In this document: positions 47,342 to 55,393 of the stretch, piece after piece
Numbering within the stretch: position 1 is the first letter of the stretch
How the letters are laid out: the number at the start of each line of letters is the position of its first letter
Assembly: GCA_022823405.1 (NCBI GenBank)
Contig: JAJDXD010000110.1
Span: forward strand, 1 to 64,000
Reading direction: 5' to 3'
DNA: 64,000 bases
Origin: Gammaproteobacteria bacterium
GTDB lineage: Bacteria; Pseudomonadota; Gammaproteobacteria; Arenicellales; JAJDZL01
The notes under the pieces: model-generated
Database searches by the model: none
The model's input: only the letters and a program-made list of their open reading frames with translations
What the model was told of the DNA's origin: nothing
Translations under genes and position numbers: made by a program

Positions 47342-49672
47342 CTAGCGTGCGTGATGAGAAGATCCTTTCTTAAAATCACTCAGTTTACCCCTGGTTTTGT
47401 CCAAGGTCATTAGCAACGGCGGAAACAGCAATAAATCCGCCACCAGCGCAATTACAACAGTTAGTCCCACCAACACACCGAGTGTCTGATTAGCAGACAG
47501 TGCCGACGTTCCAAACACCATGAATCCCAAGGCAAAAATTGCTGTTGTTATCAATAGCGGACGGCCCACTATTCGAAATACCGGCCGGATAGCATCCTCA
47601 GGCGACTTCCCGCTAGCCCGCGCTCTCAGGTATTTTGTCATAAGATGTATCGTATCGTCCACGATGATACCAAAAGCAATTGCTGTAACAACCGAAGCCG
47701 ATATATCAACCTGTCCGACGACGTATCCCCATACACCCATAGCCATGATGGCTGGAACGAAATTGGGTATCAGGCTAATCAGACCAAACCGGAAACTTCT
47801 AAAGACAAATATCAGTAGCAACGAAACTATGGACATCGCAATGATAGTTCCGATCAGCATTCTTTCTATGTTTCGCATAATCGAATATGCACCGACTATC
47901 GTAACTCCGGTTGCTCCGGTTGCCATACCTGGAGTATTTTGATGCAGCCAGGATTTCGCACGTTCGTCGAGTTCAATCTTCTCACCAATCGACAAACCTT
48001 TAATTACAGCTGTTAAGCGAGTTTTGGAACGTTCGACATCAATGACATTGTTTAGATCGCGTCCAACTGGCAAAGAGAATTCGTAAAGCAGCAAGTATTG
48101 CGCGGCAAGTTCAGAATCCTCCGGCAGCTTATAAAAATTGGGGTCGTCACCATGCAGGTTTTCATTCAGCCGCTTAAGAACGTCAGTAAATGACACAACG
48201 TAAGAAACTTCCGGCTGCATTCGAAGCCACTGTGCGAAAGCGTCGACATTGCGCAGAAATTCAACATCAGTAACACCGCTATCGCGACCTGAATTAAGCG
48301 AGTACTCGAATGGCTCCAATGCTGAGAAATTTTCCACTATGAAATCGGTGGACCGTCGAAACTCGTAACTTTCATCTAGAATTTCCAAATGATTTTCGTT
48401 GAGCTCGATGCGCGTAATTCCGACAACGAGTACGGCTGTTAAGATTAAAAAAGTCCACAACAATCGGGTACTATTGGAAACAACAAATTTTGCCAGATGA
48501 TCAAAAAAGTATAGTTTTCCTGCTGGTGCAACCCGAGTTCTCATGGGCATAATCGACAACAATGCAGGCAAAAGTGTGACCGAATATACGAATGCGCACA
48601 TCGCTCCGAATGCGACGATGTTGCCCATGACTCGAAACGGGGGCATTTCCGAGAAATTCAAGCTGAGAAAACCGATAGCGGTGGTTAGTGAAGTCAGAAA
48701 TACAGGCCACGCGTTGAGTTGCAAGGAATGAATTGCGGCAGACCTGCGTGACATCCCTGAGCGCATACCATCTGCCATCACCTCAATTACATGAACCGAA
48801 TGAGCGATGGCAATCGCCATTAATACAAACAACGCTGCACCACTCTCTCCAAACAAAGGCATACCCGTCCAACCAGTAAACCCAAGCGCAGAAAGCAACA
48901 CGGTCATCAACATGGCAACGATCGCAATCATTCCCCAAATTGATCGAAGTACTATTAACGCGACCAGCAGCATCGTGCCAAACGCAATTGGTGCTAGAAC
49001 GGCTATATCGTTATTGATCGCGTCACGGACGGCGCGATTAAGAAAGAGATCACCATAGAGGTGATATTCAATTTCCGGATTGCTGGTGCGAGCTTCAACA
49101 GCAAGGCCATTTAGAAAGTCGACAACTTCAATTTTTGCTGCTTCTCGATCACTATCGGGAAGTGCAAGACTAACAACAAATCCACCGAGACGACCGTCTC
49201 GTGAAATAAAACGACCTGCGATGTCCGTCGTATCGAGTGCGATCCTCTGAATTCGCTCCAACTCTTCGTCACTCAGCGAAATTGCATCTTCGAATAGCGG
49301 TTCAACGATTAGTTCGTCTTCGAGTCCTTCGCTATGTGAGTAGTTTGCTAAAGAATCGACGCGAACTACATATGGAGTCAGCCAAAGATGTTCGGTCAGC
49401 TGTTCGACTGCGGCAAGTGCCTCACGGGTAAAAATGGTTTCAGTCGAAGGTGCGATCACTACAAGTGCGCTATCTGAAAGCGCGAACAGATCCTCCATTT
49501 CTTCGAGCTTAACCAAATGCGGATCATCTTTGTTGAAGTGATTTCGAAAATCAACGTCGACAGTAACAATTCGCGTAACTCCCGCAGCGAACACCGTCAC
49601 AATCAGCAACGAAAGAAAAATTGTTAACCAGCGGTATCTGACTACCAAGTTGAAAAATTCATAAACATTCAT
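47342..49672 (-). CDS. RND/MMPL-family (HAE3, HpnN-like) lipid exporter
   Basis: A 776-residue inner-membrane protein with two repeats, each one helix, a large periplasmic loop and five more helices. The second repeat holds the proton-relay type motif G-I-I-V-D-D-T-I-H-L near residue 670. The matching place in the first repeat reads A-I-A-H-S-V-H-V and lacks the Asp. It belongs with the MMPL/hydrophobe-exporter RND group that includes hopanoid (HpnN) and bacterial sterol (BstA) carriers. With a LolA-like carrier at 52876 and sterol genes beyond, sterol export is a reasonable guess. It is convergent with the P450 fusion gene. Confidence 0.85.
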   Translation of the reverse strand: MNVYEFFNLVVRYRWLTIFLSLLIVTVFAAGVTRIVTVDVDFRNHFNKDDPHLVKLEEMEDLFALSDSALVVIAPSTETIFTREALAAVEQLTEHLWLTPYVVRVDSLANYSHSEGLEDELIVEPLFEDAISLSDEELERIQRIALDTTDIAGRFISRDGRLGGFVVSLALPDSDREAAKIEVVDFLNGLAVEARTSNPEIEYHLYGDLFLNRAVRDAINNDIAVLAPIAFGTMLLVALIVLRSIWGMIAIVAMLMTVLLSALGFTGWTGMPLFGESGAALFVLMAIAIAHSVHVIEVMADGMRSGMSRRSAAIHSLQLNAWPVFLTSLTTAIGFLSLNFSEMPPFRVMGNIVAFGAMCAFVYSVTLLPALLSIMPMRTRVAPAGKLYFFDHLAKFVVSNSTRLLWTFLILTAVLVVGITRIELNENHLEILDESYEFRRSTDFIVENFSALEPFEYSLNSGRDSGVTDVEFLRNVDAFAQWLRMQPEVSYVVSFTDVLKRLNENLHGDDPNFYKLPEDSELAAQYLLLYEFSLPVGRDLNNVIDVERSKTRLTAVIKGLSIGEKIELDERAKSWLHQNTPGMATGATGVTIVGAYSIMRNIERMLIGTIIAMSIVSLLLIFVFRSFRFGLISLIPNFVPAIMAMGVWGYVVGQVDISASVVTAIAFGIIVDDTIHLMTKYLRARASGKSPEDAIRPVFRIVGRPLLITTAIFALGFMVFGTSALSANQTLGVLVGLTVVIALVADLLLFPPLLMTLDKTRGKLSDFKKGSSHHAR

Positions 49673-49858
49673 TTCAAATATTCACTCGAAAAATGATTGA
49701 CACCTACACTTGGTAGCGTGGATAACCTATTGGGAAGAATATTCTATCTGCAGGTTGCAGGTAAGATCCGACGAAATCATAAGCATCAGAAACATTGTAC
49801 TGATCAATTCGCACCAAAGAGAATTGCCAGATGCCCAACTTTGTCAATAAAAAGAAAC

Positions 49859-49934
49859 TGGTGGGCCGTCAGGGATTCGAACCCCGGACCAATTGATTAA
49901 GAGTCAACTGCTCTGCCAACTGAGCTAACGGCCC
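49859..49934 (-). tRNA. tRNA-Lys (anticodon CUU)
   Basis: On the minus strand a complete cloverleaf starts GGGCCGT, with D-arm GCTC...GAGC, an anticodon loop CTCTTAA giving anticodon CTT, T-loop TTCGAAT, acceptor ACGGCCC, discriminator A and an encoded CCA. It has 76 bases including CCA. Confidence 0.95.
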
Positions 49935-50068
49935 CACCAACAATCAATCAATGCAGGTTAAAGAGAGAGAACAAAATTTTTTATCCGAACCTGTCAATTA
50001 CAAAGAAAGGTGTTTAATCTACAACGTTCCAATGAAAAGCGTCTTGGCAGAGCAACTGACATATTGGT

Positions 50069-50320
50069 ATGGCGAAATTTATCGCTAGCTGCGCCACCAA
50101 AGGTGGAGTTGGAACAACATTTTTTGCTAACCTGTCTGCAATTTTAGCAAATTAGATCCGCGGCCCACGTGTTGACGACCGGCACCGATCCCTAACTGTG
50201 GTTATCCAGCTTTCTCCAACTCACACCCGTTGCCACCAGCAACCCGACGGGTTTGATCGGTCTTTTCACATTCGATAATATGCCTACTCCCCCTCAACGA
50301 CTATTCCAAACATGGACATC
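50069..50320 (+). pseudogene. Relic of a ParA-family ATPase
   Basis: From ATG 50069 the frame reads M-A-K-F-I-A-S-C-A-T-K-G-G-V-G-T-T-F-F-A-N-L-S-A-I-L-A-N and stops at 50155. The K-G-G-V-G-x-T segment is the deviant Walker A of ParA with its second Lys lost. Downstream, broken frames still show V-D-D-R, G-L-I-G-L-F and T-I-P-N-M-D-I-I-I, matching the order of a ParA protein. It is clearly inactive. It lies 135 bases beyond tRNA-Lys. Confidence 0.7.
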
Positions 50321-50321
50321 A

Positions 50322-50678
50322 TCATTTGCCCCCTGCATTCTTTTCGTCATCAGTTTCACCGCTATCAGAAACTGCCGAAATAGTCTTAGACTTCTTTGGG
50401 TCGACGAAACACCAAATTAGTGAAACTAGCCAGCAGATCGCTGCACCGGCCGCGACTAACAGGAACATTCGGATGTTAATTTCAACGAGAGTATTTGATT
50501 CTTTCAGAGCCATCCAACCGGCAATGGTATGCCAAAGTGCGATCCCACCGACGAAGTTAATTGAAAGAATTGCAATTCTATGAGAGTGTTTTTTCATTAG
50601 CGCAATAAAGATTGGAACATAAAAAATCAACACCACAAATGTATAGAGTGCAATTTGTGAAATGTCCTCAATTCTCAT
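50322..50678 (-). CDS. Small membrane protein, possibly superinfection-immunity type
   Basis: A 118-residue protein with three predicted helices: about 9-28, 37-56 (I-L-S-I-N-F-V-G-G-I-A-L-W) and 71-91. The pattern K-x-H-S-H-R-I-A-I-L-x-I-N-x-x-x-G recalls the superinfection-immunity (T4 Imm-like) family with its R-x-x-x-I-x-x-L-N-x-x-x-G-W-T core. The tail is acidic. The family call is tentative. Confidence 0.5.
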   Translation of the reverse strand: MRIEDISQIALYTFVVLIFYVPIFIALMKKHSHRIAILSINFVGGIALWHTIAGWMALKESNTLVEINIRMFLLVAAGAAICWLVSLIWCFVDPKKSKTISAVSDSGETDDEKNAGGK

Positions 50679-50708
50679 AGAATTCCCACCAATTTATGTT
50701 GCTTCGAA

Positions 50709-50996
50709 ATGACTCATGCCGCCTCTGGTAAAGCATTTTACTTTGACCAAACTGACGAAACACACAGGACCTACAACCCCCGCGCTGAGTATTACAGGGG
50801 AGAATTGACATCACGAACAGTGTTTGTTTCAGTGAACCAATTCGCGTACGAACGATTTAAAGAAATCGAATCCAGTCGTCGGGCGGAATACGAATACTTG
50901 TAGATTCTATAGGAGGAATTTTCTGACTTTGTCACGACAATTCAACTTGTGGCCGCCATCGCAGCGGCGAACGTAGTATTGGAAAGTGTGCCATAG
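50709..50996 (+). pseudogene. Decayed open frame of unknown family
   Basis: A 64-codon frame from ATG 50709 stops at 50903. The same phase then continues past a second TAG (50910-50912) with coding-like sequence (E-E-F-S-D-F-V-T-T-I-Q-L-V-A-A-I-A-A-A-N-V-V) to 50996. Two stop codons in one otherwise protein-like frame suggest a broken gene of about 95 codons. No family was recognised. Confidence 0.4.
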
Positions 50997-51264
50997 GATA
51001 AAATCCATTATTTGAGTGAAAGCCAGTTTGCCAGCATATGTGTCGTGTTATCCTTCACATCAGAACTCCATACAGATGCCAGGGGTTTCGATGAAATTTG
51101 CTGGGCGCTGTCAAGCCTGTGACACCAAAATATTGCAATTATTTTCGTAATAACAATATATTAGAAAGCTTGTTGATGACAAAGTTGAGGCAGTAGTGCT
51201 CCCGCTAATTGTCTTCTAGAATTCTTGATCAATTTAATTCGAAGTATCGACTCAGGGAGGAGAT
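50997..51264. promoter_or_regulatory. Upstream region of the first sterol methyltransferase
   Basis: No gene was seen. The segment 51213-51264 is similar to 54082-54137 before the second methyltransferase: both start CTTCTAGAA and share TTG-TCAAT and ACTCAG near the end. A strong purine-rich AGGGAGGAG lies just before the GTG start. Confidence 0.5.
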
Positions 51265-52329
51265 GTGGCTACTGATCAAAATAAACCATCGTCACGATCG
51301 CCAAAAAAAGCGATGAATTCTTCCAGTTTGTTCGGAGACCTGTCCAAGGACGAAATTAGTTCCGTGGCCAATGAATACCAACAAATTTATGAGTCTGGCG
51401 AGGAACATCGAAAAGAGACATATCAGAGATATGTCAATCATTATTACGACCTGGTAACTGGATTATTCGAGTTCGTCTGGGGCAGATCTTTTCATTTTGC
51501 ACCTCGACGATTGGGTGAGAGTCTTAAGTCGTCGAAATTCCGATATCAGCACTTTATTGCAGACCAAATGTCCCTGAAACCGGGAATGCATATACTCGAT
51601 GTAGGGTGTGGAATCGGAGCTCCAATGGCTGAATTGGCCCGCTATTCCGGGGCTAGTTTTGTGGGACTTAACAATAACGCGTACCAAATTAAACGTGCAA
51701 GACAAATCACGCAAGCTGAGGATATTGGGTCGTTGTGCGATTTTGTTCACGGCGATTACATGCAGATACCCGAAGACAACGATTGCTTTGATGGCGCGAT
51801 CGCCATCGAGTCCATGCAGCATGCACCAGACAAAACAGCAGCGTTCCGGGAAGTTTTTCGTGTATTGCGTCCAGGGGCTTGTTTTGCGGGTCACGATTGG
51901 TGTGTAACCGACTTTTTTGACTCGCAGAATGCTGAACACACGCGGATTATTGAAGACATTGAGATTGGGACCGCACTACCCAAAATTTCCACCGCAGCAG
52001 AAATTTGTGAAGCATTTTGCGAGGCTGGATTCGAAGTTCTCGATACGTGTGACCTTGCTCACATATCTGGCTCCGATATACCATGGTATAACATCTTTCA
52101 AGGTCGTCACTTCACACTTAGAAATATTCTAATCACACCTACCGGTCGTGCAGTCACCAAATTGGTGTTAAGGATAGGTGAGAAAGTACGGGGAGTTCCG
52201 AAAGGGACTCACAAAGTCACCACATTTCTGGGCAGGGCGGGGAATGCATTCATCGAAGCCGGTGAGACTGGAATATTTACACCACTATATTTTTTCCTGG
52301 TACGTAAACCCCATAATCCAGACAGTTAA
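51265..52329 (+). CDS. Sterol C-24 methyltransferase-like protein 1 (ERG6/SMT family)
   Basis: A 354-residue SAM-dependent methyltransferase of the SMT family. The sterol-site region I reads F-E-F-V-W-G-R-S-F-H-F (about residue 70). SAM motif I is L-D-V-G-C-G-I-G-A-P (from about residue 111), then L-N-N-N-A-Y-Q-I, G-D-Y-M, A-I-E-S-M-Q-H-A-P and I-P-W-Y, all in the order of yeast ERG6. The SMT_C carboxy domain (F-T-P-L-Y-F-F-L-V-R-K-P) is present. It would add a methyl to C-24 of a sterol side chain. The start is GTG 51265, aligned with the TTG start of the second copy. It is the less canonical of the two copies (I-G-A-P instead of V-G-G-P). Confidence 0.85.
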   Translation: MATDQNKPSSRSPKKAMNSSSLFGDLSKDEISSVANEYQQIYESGEEHRKETYQRYVNHYYDLVTGLFEFVWGRSFHFAPRRLGESLKSSKFRYQHFIADQMSLKPGMHILDVGCGIGAPMAELARYSGASFVGLNNNAYQIKRARQITQAEDIGSLCDFVHGDYMQIPEDNDCFDGAIAIESMQHAPDKTAAFREVFRVLRPGACFAGHDWCVTDFFDSQNAEHTRIIEDIEIGTALPKISTAAEICEAFCEAGFEVLDTCDLAHISGSDIPWYNIFQGRHFTLRNILITPTGRAVTKLVLRIGEKVRGVPKGTHKVTTFLGRAGNAFIEAGETGIFTPLYFFLVRKPHNPDS

Positions 52330-52875
52330 ATCGGAATTATTATTGCATTCCCCAGCTTGAATTACTCGCCAAACTCAAATAGGCTTCCATTTGTGGTAAT
52401 TTCTAAACATAATCAATAAGATAAACTACCACAAAGACAGAAAACCCATGTCCACACATAAATTTCATCCAAGCTTGAATTTGCCCCTTTTTCTGACGTG
52501 TCAGGTCCCCGTCCGTTTGGAACCATCGAAGGTGATACAATTAAATCTATGCCAAAGACTTGTGAGTTCGTACCGATATTCAGTCACCGTCGGAAGGTTT
52601 TGGCGCAGTATTTCTGATGGTCGACACCATTAGTTGTGACTTTTGACAGGATAATATCACCAAAAGTACCAATGATGAAAAATGGCGTTGATGACGTAAA
52701 CGATTGAACGTTGTTTCAAGGCCGAGGATGAAAACTGAAGTTCAACGTCAAGATAATCGTGCACCCGTCACTCCAGTTGACACGCGAACTATGTTCCAGA
52801 GTCGGGTCGCGGTCAGTAACTTCCTTATATCCCAGGCATTTACCACTCTTCTGTTGTAGTGATTAGGAGGTAAAA
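52330..52875. other. Gap before the LolA-like gene
   Basis: About 545 bases without a sure gene. A 43-codon frame at 52728-52859 (ATG, stop TAG) ends 16 bases before the LolA-like start, but its start has only a weak, too-close GAGG, so it is not called. A strong AGGAGG (52865-52870) serves the next gene. A coding-like trace near 52500-52617 was not recognised. Confidence 0.4.
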
Positions 52876-53694
52876 ATGCAAAGTCTTTCTCATCGTAATT
52901 ACAACCTCGGATCACTTAGCATCTATTTTGCTGTATTTGCATTGGTTATGACGCCATTCACCGTGAGTGCACAGAATGCTGAGGAAATAGGGTTTCAAAT
53001 TGCAATGGAAGCCCGCCAAAAGCAGTATGGATTTGTTAATTACACGGCAAGTCTTACCATGATTTTGCGAAACAAACAGGGTAAGGAATCTTCGCGCAAA
53101 GTGCGGTTGAAAGTGCTGGAAGTTGAAGAGGATGGCGACCGTTCCCTGTTTGTGTTTGATGAGCCGCGTGACGTCAAAGGAACAGCCTTTCTAGTTCATG
53201 CCCATAAGTTCGAGCCTGATGATCAATGGCTTTATCTGCCCGCGCTCAAACGAGTAAAACGGATCAGTTCGTCAAAACAGTCAGGTTCCTTTATGGGTAG
53301 TGAGTTTGCTTACGAGGATCTTGGCGCGGTTGAAATTGAGAAATATACGCATAAATTCTTGCGCGACGAACCCTGCGGCGATTTGCAGTGTGCAGTATTG
53401 GAGCGTGTCCCAATTAGCGCCGATTCAGGTTATTCGCGTCATCTGGTTTGGTACGACCGGGAAGAGCTTCGTGTCCAGCAGGTTCATTTCTTTGACCGTA
53501 GAAACGCACACCTAAAAACGATGACCCTTGAGAACTACGAAAAGTATCTCAATAATTTCTGGCAAGCTAGCAAGATCATGATGGTGAACCATCTTACCGG
53601 TAAGAGCACAGACATGCTTTGGTCGGATCTGGAGTTTAAGACTGACCTTGATGAAAGCAACTTTACGCAAACAGCGATAAAGCGTATCCGTTAG
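52876..53694 (+). CDS. LolA-like outer-membrane lipoprotein-sorting/lipid carrier protein
   Basis: A 272-residue protein with a signal peptide (hydrophobic core about 15-32, A-Q near 35), so periplasmic. The body matches the LolA-superfamily outer membrane lipoprotein-sorting proteins: D-E-P-R-D-V-K-G-T-A-F-L, W-L-Y-L-P-A-L-K-R-V-K-R-I and F-M-G-S-E-F-A-Y-E-D-L. Proteins of this group are often encoded with MMPL-type RND exporters. Here it lies between two sterol methyltransferases, so a sterol or sterol-lipid carrier role is inferred. AGGAGG is five bases before ATG. Confidence 0.85.
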   Translation: MQSLSHRNYNLGSLSIYFAVFALVMTPFTVSAQNAEEIGFQIAMEARQKQYGFVNYTASLTMILRNKQGKESSRKVRLKVLEVEEDGDRSLFVFDEPRDVKGTAFLVHAHKFEPDDQWLYLPALKRVKRISSSKQSGSFMGSEFAYEDLGAVEIEKYTHKFLRDEPCGDLQCAVLERVPISADSGYSRHLVWYDREELRVQQVHFFDRRNAHLKTMTLENYEKYLNNFWQASKIMMVNHLTGKSTDMLWSDLEFKTDLDESNFTQTAIKRIR

Positions 53695-54137
53695 AGGTGA
53701 GTAGAATTGAACTGAGCCGCCACTGAAAAATAGAATTTTGTTCGAGTATAGATTTGATTTAATTTAAGAAGTTGATGGTGCAATAAATTGGTGAGTTGTG
53801 AATGAGAACCGTAAAATACCACAGTTTAATTTTCTGCAGTTAGTCAAATATTTAAGGATATCCGTTATTCACCAACCTCGAATCTGCTCAAATTGAGTCA
53901 CGCTTTGGTTCAGTTGTTGCACGATTCCAATGCACAATGGCACTTACCTTTTTCTGTCTGACAGCGCATAATTCGAATGCCCTGAAGATTCAAGTATTGG
54001 ATTTATGATTTTTGCAGTGAATGATCAATTTACAAATCAATGTATAGGTTCCACCCAACTGTAAATCAATCCGTTGATAGCCTTCTAGAAGTTTTGCTCA
54101 ATGACTTTCGTTATTTCAACTCAGTAGGATTATTCGC
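53695..54137. other. Gap before the second sterol methyltransferase
   Basis: About 440 bases, AT-rich, with no recognisable coding. Its last 56 bases are the copy of the block found before the first methyltransferase, starting CTTCTAGAA at 54082. Confidence 0.4.
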
Positions 54138-55199
54138 TTGGCTGAAGAAAATAAAGATTTACCGTCGGTGTTTGACAAACAACTGAATTCTTCTGGGCTG
54201 CTCGGTGCCCTGTCCGATGATGAAGTCGATTCTGTGGTCAATGAATATGAAAAGATCTATGAGTCTGGCGAAGAACATCGAAAAGAAACCTACCAGAAAT
54301 TTGTCAACCACTACTACAACTTGGCAACTGACTTCTACGAGTTTGGCTGGGGCAATTCATTTCACTTTGCACCTCGACGACGAGGTGAGAGTTTTAAGGC
54401 GTCATTACTGAGGCATCAGCATTTTATTGCGGACCAAATGTCCCTGAAACCTGGAATGCATATTCTCGATGTGGGATGCGGAGTAGGGGGACCAATGGCT
54501 GAATTGGCTCGCTATTCAGGGGCTAAATTTGTAGGGCTTAACAACAACGCGTACCAAATAAAGCGCGCCAAAGAAGTTACACAGGCTGAGGACATCAAGT
54601 CGCTGTGCCGCTTCATTCATGGCGATTACATGAAGATACCTGAAGACAATGATTGCTTTGATGGTGCTTTCGCCATCGAGTCCATGCCCCATGCGCCAGA
54701 CAAGACAGCGGCGTTTGGAGAAATACTGCGTGTTCTTCGCCCAGGAGCGAGTTTTGCCGGGTACGATTGGTGCGTAACTGAATTGTTTGATTCGCAAAAT
54801 GCAGAACACAGGCGAATTATCAGAGACATTGAGATTGGAAATGCGCTGCCCAGAATATCCACCACGAAAGGGGTATACGAAGCATTGTGCGAGGCTGGAT
54901 TCGAGGTCCTTGATGCGTGCGACTTAGCTAGCGCATCGAACTCTGATATACCTTGGTATCGCCCCTTGCAAGGACGTGACATCACATTCCGGAGTATTCC
55001 CCGTACACCTGCGGGACGTGCGATTACCAACCTGGTGTTGAGAATCGGCGAGAGAGTACGACTGTTTCCTAAAGGCGCTCGTATGGTCAGCACCATTTTG
55101 AACAGAGCGGCTGATGCAATTGTCAAAGGTGGTGAAACCGGTACATTTACGACAATGTACTACTTTTTGGCACGTAAACCCCATCATTCAAACAGTTAA
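54138..55199 (+). CDS. Sterol C-24 methyltransferase-like protein 2 (ERG6/SMT family)
   Basis: A 353-residue paralogue of the 51265 protein, clearly similar over its whole length. Region I is Y-E-F-G-W-G-N-S-F-H-F, motif I L-D-V-G-C-G-V-G-G-P (from about residue 110), then L-N-N-N-A-Y-Q-I-K-R-A-K, A-I-E-S-M-P-H-A-P and I-P-W-Y-R-P-L. This is closer to eukaryotic ERG6 than copy 1. It starts at TTG 54138 with AGGA nine bases upstream. Two copies next to a sterol operon suggest sequential methylation giving C1 then C2 side-chain groups, or two substrates. It converges with the cyclase gene. Confidence 0.87.
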   Translation: MAEENKDLPSVFDKQLNSSGLLGALSDDEVDSVVNEYEKIYESGEEHRKETYQKFVNHYYNLATDFYEFGWGNSFHFAPRRRGESFKASLLRHQHFIADQMSLKPGMHILDVGCGVGGPMAELARYSGAKFVGLNNNAYQIKRAKEVTQAEDIKSLCRFIHGDYMKIPEDNDCFDGAFAIESMPHAPDKTAAFGEILRVLRPGASFAGYDWCVTELFDSQNAEHRRIIRDIEIGNALPRISTTKGVYEALCEAGFEVLDACDLASASNSDIPWYRPLQGRDITFRSIPRTPAGRAITNLVLRIGERVRLFPKGARMVSTILNRAADAIVKGGETGTFTTMYYFLARKPHHSNS

Positions 55200-55213
55200 G
55201 TCAGCTTTTTACA

Positions 55214-55234
55214 ATCGCCGTACCTAACGGCGAT
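55214..55234. repeat. Stem-loop between convergent genes
   Basis: ATCGCCGT and ACGGCGAT form a perfect 8-bp hairpin with a 5-base loop, 15 bases after the second methyltransferase. There is no T tract after it on either strand, so it may only partly act as a terminator. Confidence 0.4.
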
Positions 55235-55393
55235 GCTGTCAGTATCTGTCGAAATTAGTTAGTGAGATTGAAAGGAAAGCGCTGGGTCCGTTGAGCAATG
55301 CGAGTCACGCTGCACCTGAAACAATCCCGTCTGATGCGTTGTACCGGATAGATTAACCTCAATTTCGAAATTAATGTTCCGGTAAGTTTGAGG

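Noticed and set aside
30177-50912. Possible recoding of TAG, since several frames continue past TAG
   Set aside because: Other genes in the window (vapC, the helicase, the LolA-like gene) end normally at TAG, and nearby relics also carry TAA and TGA, so decay explains it better.
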